From the NCBI GenBank assembly GCA_021286965.1, contig JAJTBK010000458.1, forward strand, positions 1 to 7,926: DNA of 7,926 nucleotides, read 5' to 3'. The notes beneath the pieces were generated by a model, which was given only the letters and a program-made list of their open reading frames with translations, was not told where the DNA came from and searched no databases. The number at the start of each line of letters is the position of its first letter. Positions within the stretch are counted from its first letter, which is position 1. Of this stretch, positions 1 through 6,167 are shown one piece after another. The position numbers and the translations under genes are program-made. The DNA is from Comamonadaceae bacterium (GTDB lineage Bacteria > Pseudomonadota > Gammaproteobacteria > Burkholderiales > Burkholderiaceae_C).

Positions 1-1
1 C

Positions 2-487
2 TGGTTCCAGGGCATGATCGAGACCCAGCGTGGGCGCAACGCCTTCCTCACGAGCGAAATCAAGGTGCTGGAAAACCAGATCAAGGAAATCGCCACCATT
101 GAGGAGGAAATCGCCGCCCTGCGCGCGCGCCAGAAGGCGGTCGAGGATCTGCAGGCGGATCGCAACCTGCCGGTGCACATGCTCAACGAACTCGTCAAGC
201 AGCTACCCGACGGTGTTTACATCACCAGCCTCAAGCAGGACGCCCAGGTCGTGACCATGACCGGCATGGCGCAGTCGAACGAGCGCGTCTCGGAAATGCT
301 GCGCAACCTGGCGGACAACACGCCCTGGATTTCCAAGCCCGAGCTGGTCGAGATCGTCGCCGCTCAGGTGGCCCTGACTGCCCGCGACCAGCGCCGCGTG
401 GCCTCGTTCAACCTGCGTTTCCGTCTCACGCGCCCCAGCGATGCCCAAAAGGGCGAGGGTGACAAGGGCGCTGCGGCAGCCAAGTAG
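2..487 (+). CDS. pilN: PilN, type IV pilus inner-membrane platform protein (5' truncated)
   Basis: This is the C-terminal 161 residues of PilN; the open frame runs in from the left edge (visible start W-F-Q-G), so the cytoplasmic N-terminus and the single membrane segment are missing. What remains starts with a charged coiled coil (about visible residues 10-52, rich in E, K, I and A). A small alpha/beta domain of the PilN periplasmic type follows, with the recognisable stretches LPDGVYITSLKQ and MAQSNERVSEMLRNL. In the family, PilN binds cytoplasmic PilM through its N-terminus and pairs with PilO in the periplasm, forming the alignment platform between the pilus motor and the secretin. It ends with TAG at 485-487, 7 nt before pilO. 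An internal ATG at 14 is not the real start because the homologous frame continues upstream of it. The C-terminal tail is Lys/Ala/Gly-rich and probably disordered. Confidence 0.93.
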   Translation, partial: WFQGMIETQRGRNAFLTSEIKVLENQIKEIATIEEEIAALRARQKAVEDLQADRNLPVHMLNELVKQLPDGVYITSLKQDAQVVTMTGMAQSNERVSEMLRNLADNTPWISKPELVEIVAAQVALTARDQRRVASFNLRFRLTRPSDAQKGEGDKGAAAAK

Positions 488-494
488 GTGACAC

Positions 495-1175
495 ATGGCC
501 TCCAAAAATAAAACCCCGTCCATCGACATGGCGCAGCTGCAGCAGCAGTTGCAAAAGCAATTTGCCAACCTCGATCCCAAAGACCCCTCGCTCTGGCCGC
601 TGCTGCCGCGTGTGCTGCTGTGCGTGTTCATCGCCGTGGCGGTGGCCGTGGCGCTGTGGTTCGCCTGGCTGACCGACTACGAAGCCGAGCTCGATGCTGC
701 GCGTGCCGAAGAAGTCACGTTGCGCCAGGACTACGAGAAAAAACTCCTCAAGGCCGTCAGCCTCGATCTGCTCAAGAAACAGCGCGAGCAGGTGCAGCAG
801 TACGTGATCCAGCTTGAAAAGCAGCTGCCGAGCAAAGCTGAAATGGCGGCGCTCCTGTCCGACATCAACCAGGCAGGGTTGGGGCGCAGTCTGCAGTTTG
901 AGCTCTTCCGTCCTGGCCAGGTGGTGGTGCGTGACTATTACGCCGAGTTGCCGATTGCCGTGCGTGTGACGGGCAAATACCACGACATTGGCGCTTTTGC
1001 CTCCGACGTTGCACACCTGTCGCGCATCGTCACGCTCAACAACCTGTCGCTGGCCCCGGCGACCAAGGACAGCGCCGGCGTCTTGACCCTGGACACCACG
1101 GCGCGCACCTTCCGCTACCTCGATCCTGAAGAGATCCAGGCACAGCGCAAAGCCTCAGAAGGGAAGAAACAATGA
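495..1175 (+). CDS. pilO: PilO, type IV pilus inner-membrane platform protein
   Basis: The 226-residue product has PilO architecture. A cytoplasmic N-terminal tail rich in Gln (residues 13-25, predicted helix) precedes one transmembrane helix at about 37-59. A periplasmic coiled coil follows at about 62-112, then a ferredoxin-like domain at about 113-208 with the family-like stretch ELPIAVRVTGKYHDIGAF. PilO heterodimerises with PilN and binds PilP, passing through the inner membrane once. The ATG at 495 is preceded by AGGTG (486-490), which overlaps the pilN stop, indicating close coupling to pilN. The stop TGA overlaps the pilP start by four bases (ATGA, 1172-1175). Length is close to the usual PilO size and no lesion is seen. 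The identification rests on architecture, operon position and recognisable sequence; no alignment was run. Confidence 0.95.
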   Translation: MASKNKTPSIDMAQLQQQLQKQFANLDPKDPSLWPLLPRVLLCVFIAVAVAVALWFAWLTDYEAELDAARAEEVTLRQDYEKKLLKAVSLDLLKKQREQVQQYVIQLEKQLPSKAEMAALLSDINQAGLGRSLQFELFRPGQVVVRDYYAELPIAVRVTGKYHDIGAFASDVAHLSRIVTLNNLSLAPATKDSAGVLTLDTTARTFRYLDPEEIQAQRKASEGKKQ

Positions 1176-1729
1176 GCCGCGTCTTGAAATGCACCGCCCT
1201 GCTGTGCGCGGCAGTGGCACTGGCGGCCTGCGGCAGTAGCGACGAAGACGAGCTGCGCCAGTGGATGCAGGAGCAGCGCGCCAACGCACGCCCGCGCGTC
1301 ATCCCGATCGAGGAGCCCAAGGAATTCAAGCCCCAGGACTACATCGGCAGCGGCGATGCCGACCCCTACAGCCCGCAGCGCCTGACCCAGGCCCTGCGCC
1401 GTGATTCGAACCAGACGGCATCCAACGCCGCCCTGATCGCACCAGAACTGGCGCGGCGCAAGGAGCCCCTGGAGTCCTTCCCGACCGATGCCATGACCAT
1501 GGTCGGCTACTTGGTCAAGGCTGATGGGCCCACGGCCTTGCTCAAGGTCGATAACCTGATCTACCCGGTAAAGCGTGGCAATTACCTGGGTTTGAATTAC
1601 GGAAAAATCGTCAAGATCTCCGAAACCGCGATTGAACTGCGGGAAATCGTGCAGGATTCGACCGGAGACTGGATAGAACGCCACACCACGCTGGACCTGC
1701 AAGAGGGTAAGCAAGAGGGGAAAAAATGA
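1172..1729 (+). CDS. pilP: PilP, type IV pilus assembly lipoprotein
   Basis: The 185-residue product starts with a lipoprotein signal peptide (hydrophobic residues 8-19) ending in the lipobox L-A-A-C, with Cys20 as the lipidation site followed by Gly-Ser-Ser and acidic residues. A long extended segment rich in Pro and charged residues (about 36-95) contains FKPQDYIGSGDADPYSP, the type of motif by which PilP binds the PilN/PilO dimer. The C-terminal part (about 96-178) is the small beta-sandwich homology-region domain, starting at RKEPLESFPTDAMTMVGYL, which in the family contacts the N0 domain of PilQ. PilP thus bridges the inner-membrane platform and the secretin in the periplasm. GAAGGG at 1158-1163 is the likely SD, 8 nt before ATG. 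The 3' end overlaps pilQ as ATGA (1726-1729). The last residues are Lys/Glu/Gln-rich. The gene appears intact. Confidence 0.95.
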   Translation: MSRVLKCTALLCAAVALAACGSSDEDELRQWMQEQRANARPRVIPIEEPKEFKPQDYIGSGDADPYSPQRLTQALRRDSNQTASNAALIAPELARRKEPLESFPTDAMTMVGYLVKADGPTALLKVDNLIYPVKRGNYLGLNYGKIVKISETAIELREIVQDSTGDWIERHTTLDLQEGKQEGKK

Positions 1730-3885
1730 TGAACACAACGACTCCAACGTTCAAGCGCTGCCTGGCGGTGCTCGGCTGGCTGGCCGCCAGCGGCCTGCCT
1801 TTGTCCGCCCTGGCGCAAAACGCCATCCAATCCATCACCGGCGCCCTGCAGGGCGGGGCCGAGGTCATCAAGGTGGATCTGGCCGAGCCCCTGAGCAGCC
1901 TGCCGACCGGCTTTGCCATCCAGTCGCCGGCGCGCATCGCCATCGACCTGCCGGGCGCGACCAACAGCGTCGGGCGCAACCTGGTCGATATCAACCAGGG
2001 CAACCTCAAAACCGTGAACATCGTTGAGGCCGGTGCGCGTGCGCGCCTGGTGCTCAACCTCAAGCAGCCCACCACCTACAAGGCCGAATTGCAGGGCAAG
2101 TCGCTGCTCATCACGCTCGATCCGGTCGTTGCTGGTACCGTGCCTGCCGCGACCAAGGTGAGCACGGTGTTCGCGCCAGATGCGAACACCGAGATCCTGC
2201 CCTTGCGCGACATCGATTTCCGCCGCGCCCCCGATGGCGCGGGCCGCATCGTCGTCAACCTCGCCAACAGCCAGGTCGGCGTCGATCTGCGCCAGCAAGG
2301 CAAGAGCCTGGTGGCCGAGTTCCTGCACAGCTCTCTGCCCGAGGGTCTGCGCCGCAAGCTCGATGTGTCCGATTTTGGTACCCCCGTGCAATTGGTGACC
2401 ACCACCCAGCAGGGCGAGCGCGTGCGGATGCAGATCGATCCGCTCGGTGAATGGGAACACAACGCCTACCAGAGCGACACCCAATTCGTCATCGAGGTGC
2501 GCCAGAAGAAGCAGGATCTGAGCAAGCTCACCCAGGGCCCGGGGTTCTCGGGGGAGAAGCTGTCGCTCAACTTCCAGAACATCGAAGTGCGCTCGCTGCT
2601 GCAGGTGATTGCTGATTTCACCAACTTCAACATCGTCACCTCCGACACCGTCACCGGCTCGCTCACCCTGCGCCTGAAAGACGTGCCCTGGGATCAGGCC
2701 CTGCAGATCGTCATGGATTCCAAGGGCCTGGGAATGCGTAAAACCGGCTCCGTGCTCTGGATTGCGCCCAAGGACGAAATCGACGCCCGCACGAAGAAGG
2801 ACTACGAGGCGGCGCAGACGATCCAGAAGCTTGAGCCGCTCAGAACCCAGGCGTACCAGATGAATTACGCCAAGGCGACGGAAATGGTCAAGCAATTGAC
2901 CACGAACCAGAATGCCACGGCCGGTGGCGCCGCTGCCAGCACGGCACAACCAACACGCTTCCTGACCGAGCGTGGCTCCGCGATTGCCGAACCGCGCACG
3001 AACCAGCTCTTCGTCACCGACACCCCGAGCAAGCTCGAAGAAGTCAAGGCGCTGCTGGCCAAGCTCGACATTCCGATCCGCCAGGTGCTGATCGAGGCGC
3101 GCATCGTCGAGGCCCGCGACACCTTCGGCCGCTCGCTGGGCGTGCGCCTGGGCGCCACCGACCTGCGCGCCAACCGGGGCGGGGATGGCGGCTATGGCAT
3201 TGGCGGCGGCAACCGCGTCGCCTGGGGCACCGACTACAGCAACGCCGTCAGCTCCAGCGGCGCCGGTGGCACGACCAATGCCACGGGCAACTTCGTCAAC
3301 CTGCCGGCCAAGGTCAGCGGCGTGGACAGCGTGGGCTCATTCGCCCTGTCGATCTTCAACACCGCCGCCAACCGCTTCCTGACGCTGGAACTCTCGGCCA
3401 TGGAAGCCGATGGCAAGGGCCGTGTCATCTCCAGCCCCCGCCTGATCACCGCCGACCAGACCAAGGCCTTGATCGAGCAGGGTAATGAGTTCCCGACCCA
3501 GGTCGTCGATGCCATGGGCGCCTACAAAATTGAATGGAAAAAGGCCGTCCTGAAGCTGGAGGTGACGCCACAGATCACCCCGGAAGGCAACATCATCATG
3601 GATCTGGACATCAACCGCGACAACCGGGGTGAAACCACGCCCTGGGGTATTGCCATCAACACCCGCCACGTCCACACCCAGGTCCTGGTGGAGAACGGCG
3701 GCACGGTGGCCATTGGCGGCATCTTCGAAATGGAAGAAACCAACCAGGAAAACAAAATTCCGGTGCTTGGCGACGTGCCTGTGGTAGGTAACCTCTTCAA
3801 GAGCCGTTCGCGGGATTCCGAGAAGCGTGAACTGCTGATTTTCGTCACGCCGAAGGTGATTTCCGAGCGTGCGGCCAACAACTGA
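1726..3885 (+). CDS. pilQ: PilQ, type IV pilus outer-membrane secretin
   Basis: The 719-residue product is a complete PilQ secretin, the multimeric outer-membrane pore for the pilus (and often for DNA uptake). It has a Sec signal peptide, probably cut after S-A-L-A (residue 30). Two AMIN-type domains follow (about 38-131 and 155-258), known in the family to bind peptidoglycan. Next come an N0/STN domain (about 279-348, SLNFQNIEVRSLLQVIADFT), one N1 secretin_N domain (about 375-448) and the secretin core (about 453-712). The core starts at QVLIEARIVEARDTFGRSLG and ends with the family signature KIPVLGDVPVVGNLFKSR and RELLIFVTPKVI. A Gly/Asn/Ser-rich segment at about 482-525 lies after the first core strands. 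The ATG at 1726 follows AAGAGGGG (1713-1720); a second ATG at 1729 is also possible and would change the protein by one residue. It overlaps pilP by four bases and is followed 20 nt later by a lipoprotein gene. Confidence 0.97.
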   Translation: MMNTTTPTFKRCLAVLGWLAASGLPLSALAQNAIQSITGALQGGAEVIKVDLAEPLSSLPTGFAIQSPARIAIDLPGATNSVGRNLVDINQGNLKTVNIVEAGARARLVLNLKQPTTYKAELQGKSLLITLDPVVAGTVPAATKVSTVFAPDANTEILPLRDIDFRRAPDGAGRIVVNLANSQVGVDLRQQGKSLVAEFLHSSLPEGLRRKLDVSDFGTPVQLVTTTQQGERVRMQIDPLGEWEHNAYQSDTQFVIEVRQKKQDLSKLTQGPGFSGEKLSLNFQNIEVRSLLQVIADFTNFNIVTSDTVTGSLTLRLKDVPWDQALQIVMDSKGLGMRKTGSVLWIAPKDEIDARTKKDYEAAQTIQKLEPLRTQAYQMNYAKATEMVKQLTTNQNATAGGAAASTAQPTRFLTERGSAIAEPRTNQLFVTDTPSKLEEVKALLAKLDIPIRQVLIEARIVEARDTFGRSLGVRLGATDLRANRGGDGGYGIGGGNRVAWGTDYSNAVSSSGAGGTTNATGNFVNLPAKVSGVDSVGSFALSIFNTAANRFLTLELSAMEADGKGRVISSPRLITADQTKALIEQGNEFPTQVVDAMGAYKIEWKKAVLKLEVTPQITPEGNIIMDLDINRDNRGETTPWGIAINTRHVHTQVLVENGGTVAIGGIFEMEETNQENKIPVLGDVPVVGNLFKSRSRDSEKRELLIFVTPKVISERAANN

Positions 3886-3895
3886 AATTTTGATT

Positions 3896-3900
3896 GGGAG
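3896..3900 (+). promoter_or_regulatory. Ribosome binding site of the Ig-like lipoprotein gene
   Basis: GGGAG lies 5 nt before the ATG at 3906. It decides the start: in-frame TTG at 3894 and GTG at 3900 would overlap this site and add residues ahead of an already standard lipoprotein signal peptide (M-A-K-K-M). The site sits in the 20-nt gap after the pilQ stop, and no promoter-like pair of hexamers is evident in that gap. Confidence 0.75.
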
Positions 3901-3905
3901 TGAAC

Positions 3906-5483
3906 ATGGCTAAGAAAATGGCAAAAGCGCTGTCGCTGGTGGCGTTGGCCGCAGCTTTGGCAGCTTGTGGTGGTGGCGGCGGCAATCCGGGGACGACGGG
4001 CCCCTCCACGGGGGGAACCAGTGGCGGTACCACCGGCGGCACCGGTGGTACTGGTGGTACCGGGACGACACCGATCGTGACCCAAGGTGCGGTGTCTGTA
4101 CGGGTGTACAACCAACCCAAAGGGGTAGAGGCGCAAACCGACACGTTTTCGGCTTCGGATCTGACTGTCAAAGCCCGGGCCACGGTGCTCGATGCCAATG
4201 GGGCACCGCTGCCCAAGGCGATCGTGACTTTCTCCGAGACGGGGCCTGGATTGCTCGGCTTTATTCCGGACTCTGCGACGGCCATGACCAATGGCTCTGG
4301 CGTGGCCGAAATTGACCTGCGGGGGCTTAAGGAGGGGGCGACGCAATTGGTGGCCACGGTCACGCAGCCCGATTCGGCCGGCGTGGCCGGGGATGTGGCG
4401 GGGAAAATCCCGCTGTCGATCTCTGCGGCGACTGCCGTTGATCCGCAAACCTTGGTGTCGGCCATCAATTTTTCCAGTGCGAGCCCGGCGGATAAGTCGA
4501 TCGTGATTGCGGGGGCCGGGGGCAATGGGCGTTCCGAGGTCGCCTTGTTGACGTTTACGGTCGTCGATGCTGGCGGTAGCCCGGTGGCAGGTGCCCAGGT
4601 GGATTTCGACGTCGTGCCCGCAGGCAGCGTGACGCTGCGCACTGCCAGCGCCAAGAGCAATGCTTCCGGGCAAGTCGTCGCTACGGTGAATTCGAAAGCT
4701 GATCCAGTGACGGTGACGGTGAATGCCACGGTGCACGGTAAGTCGATCAGCACGGCCTCCGATACGCTGACTGTGACCACCGGCACGGCGACTCAGCTGG
4801 GTTTTGATCTTTCGGCCTCCAAGTTCAACATGGACACCGATCTCTCCGGCGATGCCTCGACCCTGACGGTGCGTGTGGCCGATAAGAGTGGCAACCCGGT
4901 GGCCGACGGCCTTGCCATTGTCGCCCAGACCAACTATGGTGCCGTCGGCTCGTCGGCGCGCGGTGGCTGCACGACGCGTAACGGTAGCTGTACGGTCGAT
5001 TTCACGGTCCAAAACCCTCGTCCGGTAGATGGCGTTCCGGCCACGGTGGTGTTTTCTACGCAAACTGGCCAGGGAACCTTGATCAGTGATACCTTGCAGT
5101 TGTCCATGACGTCTGCGGGTTGGCTCAATCTGTATGACGCTGGCACGAATACTCCCCGTACGGCACCGATCAACTTGGTGTTGGTGGATGCGGCCAGCTG
5201 CAAGTTCGGTGGCGTGGGTTTCTTGCTCGGGACGCCGGCGGGTTATCCGGCACCGGCGGGTACGACGGTGTCCGCGCGCTCGCGCAATGGCCTGGCCACG
5301 CCTACCGTGGTGGCCGGCTCGCCGACGTTGGATCGCGGTTTTTCCCGGACGGCGGTGGAGTTCTCTGCCTCTGGCAAGACGGGCAACCCGGCAGGCACGG
5401 ATACCTGGGTGTTCCAATTCACTGCCGGCCCGAGCAAGGCGACACGTGTCATCAGCCTGGATGTGAACGTGCCTGGCTGCTGA
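3906..5483 (+). CDS. Predicted outer-membrane lipoprotein with bacterial Ig-like (Big_1-type) repeats, distal gene of the pil operon
   Basis: I do not recognise a named gene. The 525-residue product has a lipoprotein signal peptide (Lys at 3, 4 and 7, hydrophobic core 8-20, lipobox L-A-A-C with Cys21). The residue after Cys is Gly, which is compatible with outer-membrane sorting. A Gly/Thr/Ser-rich linker covers 22-55. Three beta-rich modules follow, at about 60-175, 182-292 and 294-400. Each has a Big_1/invasin-like core: a strand, then V-x-D-A/K-x-G-x-P-V/L-x-x-A (DANGAPLPKAIVTF, VDAGGSPVAGAQVDF, VADKSGNPVADGLAIV), then a T-x-x-x-G-x-A/V strand turn. A C-terminal module (about 401-525) does not match that pattern. 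Apart from Cys21 there are four cysteines, at 355, 362, 432 and 525; the close pair and the 432/525 pair could form disulfides, and Cys525 is the last residue. Such modules usually form rigid extended rods in adhesins and surface proteins. The 20-nt gap after pilQ and the terminator behind the gene suggest co-transcription with pilMNOPQ. A role at the secretin or cell surface is inference only. Confidence 0.85.
   Translation: MAKKMAKALSLVALAAALAACGGGGGNPGTTGPSTGGTSGGTTGGTGGTGGTGTTPIVTQGAVSVRVYNQPKGVEAQTDTFSASDLTVKARATVLDANGAPLPKAIVTFSETGPGLLGFIPDSATAMTNGSGVAEIDLRGLKEGATQLVATVTQPDSAGVAGDVAGKIPLSISAATAVDPQTLVSAINFSSASPADKSIVIAGAGGNGRSEVALLTFTVVDAGGSPVAGAQVDFDVVPAGSVTLRTASAKSNASGQVVATVNSKADPVTVTVNATVHGKSISTASDTLTVTTGTATQLGFDLSASKFNMDTDLSGDASTLTVRVADKSGNPVADGLAIVAQTNYGAVGSSARGGCTTRNGSCTVDFTVQNPRPVDGVPATVVFSTQTGQGTLISDTLQLSMTSAGWLNLYDAGTNTPRTAPINLVLVDAASCKFGGVGFLLGTPAGYPAPAGTTVSARSRNGLATPTVVAGSPTLDRGFSRTAVEFSASGKTGNPAGTDTWVFQFTAGPSKATRVISLDVNVPGC
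3971..4072 (+). repeat. Low-complexity GGT/GGC/ACC tract encoding the Gly/Thr linker
   Basis: This stretch of the lipoprotein gene is built almost only from Gly, Thr, Ser and Pro codons and contains many near-copies of GGT, GGC and ACC triplets plus a run of six G (4010-4015). Within it, 4026-4061 forms an imperfect palindrome: perfect 9-base arms GGTACCACC (4026-4034) and GGTGGTACC (4053-4061), with the centre ACCGGT at 4041-4046. The encoded linker would be flexible. Repeat-number changes by replication slippage in multiples of three would change its length without breaking the frame. Confidence 0.6.
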
Positions 5484-5494
5484 TGAGATTGATG

Positions 5495-5529
5495 GCCCGC
5501 CCTGCTCCCTTGGATGGGGTAGGCTGGGC
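5495..5529 (+). other. Predicted RNA hairpin in the 3' untranslated region of the pil operon
   Basis: Hand pairing gives a stem of 14 positions between 5495-5508 and 5516-5529: 10 Watson-Crick pairs, three G-U pairs (5499/5525, 5504/5520, 5506/5518) and one C/C mismatch (5500/5524), closed by a 7-nt loop. The G-U pairs favour folding of the + strand transcript. It starts 11 nt after the lipoprotein stop codon and ends 19 nt before the intrinsic terminator. No T-run follows it, so it is not itself a terminator. It may protect the 3' end of the mRNA or be part of a 3'-end small RNA; no folding program was run. Confidence 0.4.
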
Positions 5530-5548
5530 ATCGGCTGTTGTTGTCACC

Positions 5549-5575
5549 ATCCCCGGCCCCGCCGGGGATTTTTTT
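5549..5575 (+). terminator. Intrinsic (rho-independent) terminator after the Ig-like lipoprotein gene
   Basis: A perfect 9-bp GC-rich stem, ATCCCCGGC (5549-5557) with GCCGGGGAT (5561-5569), is closed by a CCC loop and runs into seven T (5569-5575), followed by more T-rich sequence. There is no matching A-run on the left side, so it acts on + strand transcription only. It sits 65 nt after the lipoprotein stop and 13 nt before the aroK ATG, marking the end of the pil-lipoprotein transcript and separating it from aroK-aroB. Confidence 0.9.
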
Positions 5576-5588
5576 ATTCTTTCTCCCC

Positions 5589-6137
5589 ATGATCGTCCTC
5601 GTAGGTATGCCCGGTTGTGGCAAATCGACCATTGGTCGGCATCTGGCGCGCCGGCTGGGCCAGGAATTTGGTGATTCGGATGCGGTCATCGAGCAGCGCC
5701 TGGGCTGCAGCATTCGCAGTTATTTCGACCGCGAGGGCGAAGAGGCTTTTCGTGATGTCGAACAGGCCGTGCTGGCTGAGTTGTTGGCCCAGGGCGCCAT
5801 GGGCGTGCTTGCCACCGGCGGTGGCGCCGTGCTGCGCGCGGCCAACCGCGCGGCGCTGCGCCAAGCGGCGCAGGTGGTGTACCTGCGGGCGACGCCGGAG
5901 GAGATTTTTCGCCGCATCAAGCACGACCAGCGCCGGCCGTTGCTGCAGGTGGCCAACCCGCTGCAGCGCCTGCGCGAGTTGTTTGCGCAGCGCGATCCGC
6001 TGTACCGCGAGGTGGCGCACAGCACCGTCGATGCCGGCCACGGCACGGCGCAGATGGTGGTCAACCTGATTGCCATGCAGCTCGAACAGGCACAATGGGC
6101 CGCCGGCGCACCGCCTGCCACGCCGGCATCACCGTAA
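5589..6137 (+). CDS. aroK: Shikimate kinase (EC 2.7.1.71)
   Basis: The 182-residue product phosphorylates shikimate at the 3-hydroxyl with ATP, the fifth step of the cytoplasmic shikimate (chorismate) pathway. All family landmarks are present. The Walker A loop is GMPGCGKST (residues 6-14), with Lys12. The D-S-D motif is at 29-31 and the F-R-D shikimate-binding arginine at 55. The T-G-G-G motif is at 76-79, the lid arginines are in RRPLL (115-119), and R-D-P-L-Y is at 135-139. The C-terminal tail after about 165 is Ala/Pro-rich and probably disordered. ATG at 5589 puts the first beta strand directly before the P-loop, as in the family. In-frame TTG codons upstream (from 5538) would translate through the terminator stem and are unlikely. 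There is no purine-rich SD: the 15 bases before ATG are almost all pyrimidine. It is followed 30 nt later by aroB. Its promoter is not evident. Confidence 0.96.
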   Translation: MIVLVGMPGCGKSTIGRHLARRLGQEFGDSDAVIEQRLGCSIRSYFDREGEEAFRDVEQAVLAELLAQGAMGVLATGGGAVLRAANRAALRQAAQVVYLRATPEEIFRRIKHDQRRPLLQVANPLQRLRELFAQRDPLYREVAHSTVDAGHGTAQMVVNLIAMQLEQAQWAAGAPPATPASP

Positions 6138-6167
6138 CCCCTCTTTGGGCCTGCCCCTTTTTCTCCC

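Noticed and set aside
1597..2949. A 450-codon minus-strand open frame opposite pilP/pilQ
   Set aside because: The His/Leu/Gly/Val-rich product has no recognisable domain and is a shadow of the pilQ reading frame.
4010..4015. Run of six G as a possible phase-variation tract in the lipoprotein gene
   Set aside because: Six G is short for a slippage switch and the frame is intact; length change of the wider repeat is more plausible than on/off switching.
3522..5531. A 669-codon open frame on the minus strand opposite the pilQ 3' end and the lipoprotein gene
   Set aside because: Its product is Arg/His/Gly-rich low-complexity sequence without domain signs, and it lies antisense to well-supported genes. 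Long antisense frames are expected in GC-rich DNA.
5541..5580. TTGTCA (5541-5546) and TATTCT (5575-5580) as a sigma-70 promoter for aroK
   Set aside because: The spacer would be 28 bp, far from the usual 16-18, so the pair cannot be supported as one promoter.
5483..5674. Small + strand frame starting with ATG overlapping the lipoprotein stop (TGATGA)
   Set aside because: It runs through the terminator into aroK in another frame, lacks a clear SD of its own, and encodes nothing recognisable.
6147..6163. Terminator-like GGG-CCTG-CCC followed by T-run between aroK and aroB
   Set aside because: The stem is only 3 bp, too weak for an intrinsic terminator; the T-rich run is better seen as the pyrimidine leader of aroB.
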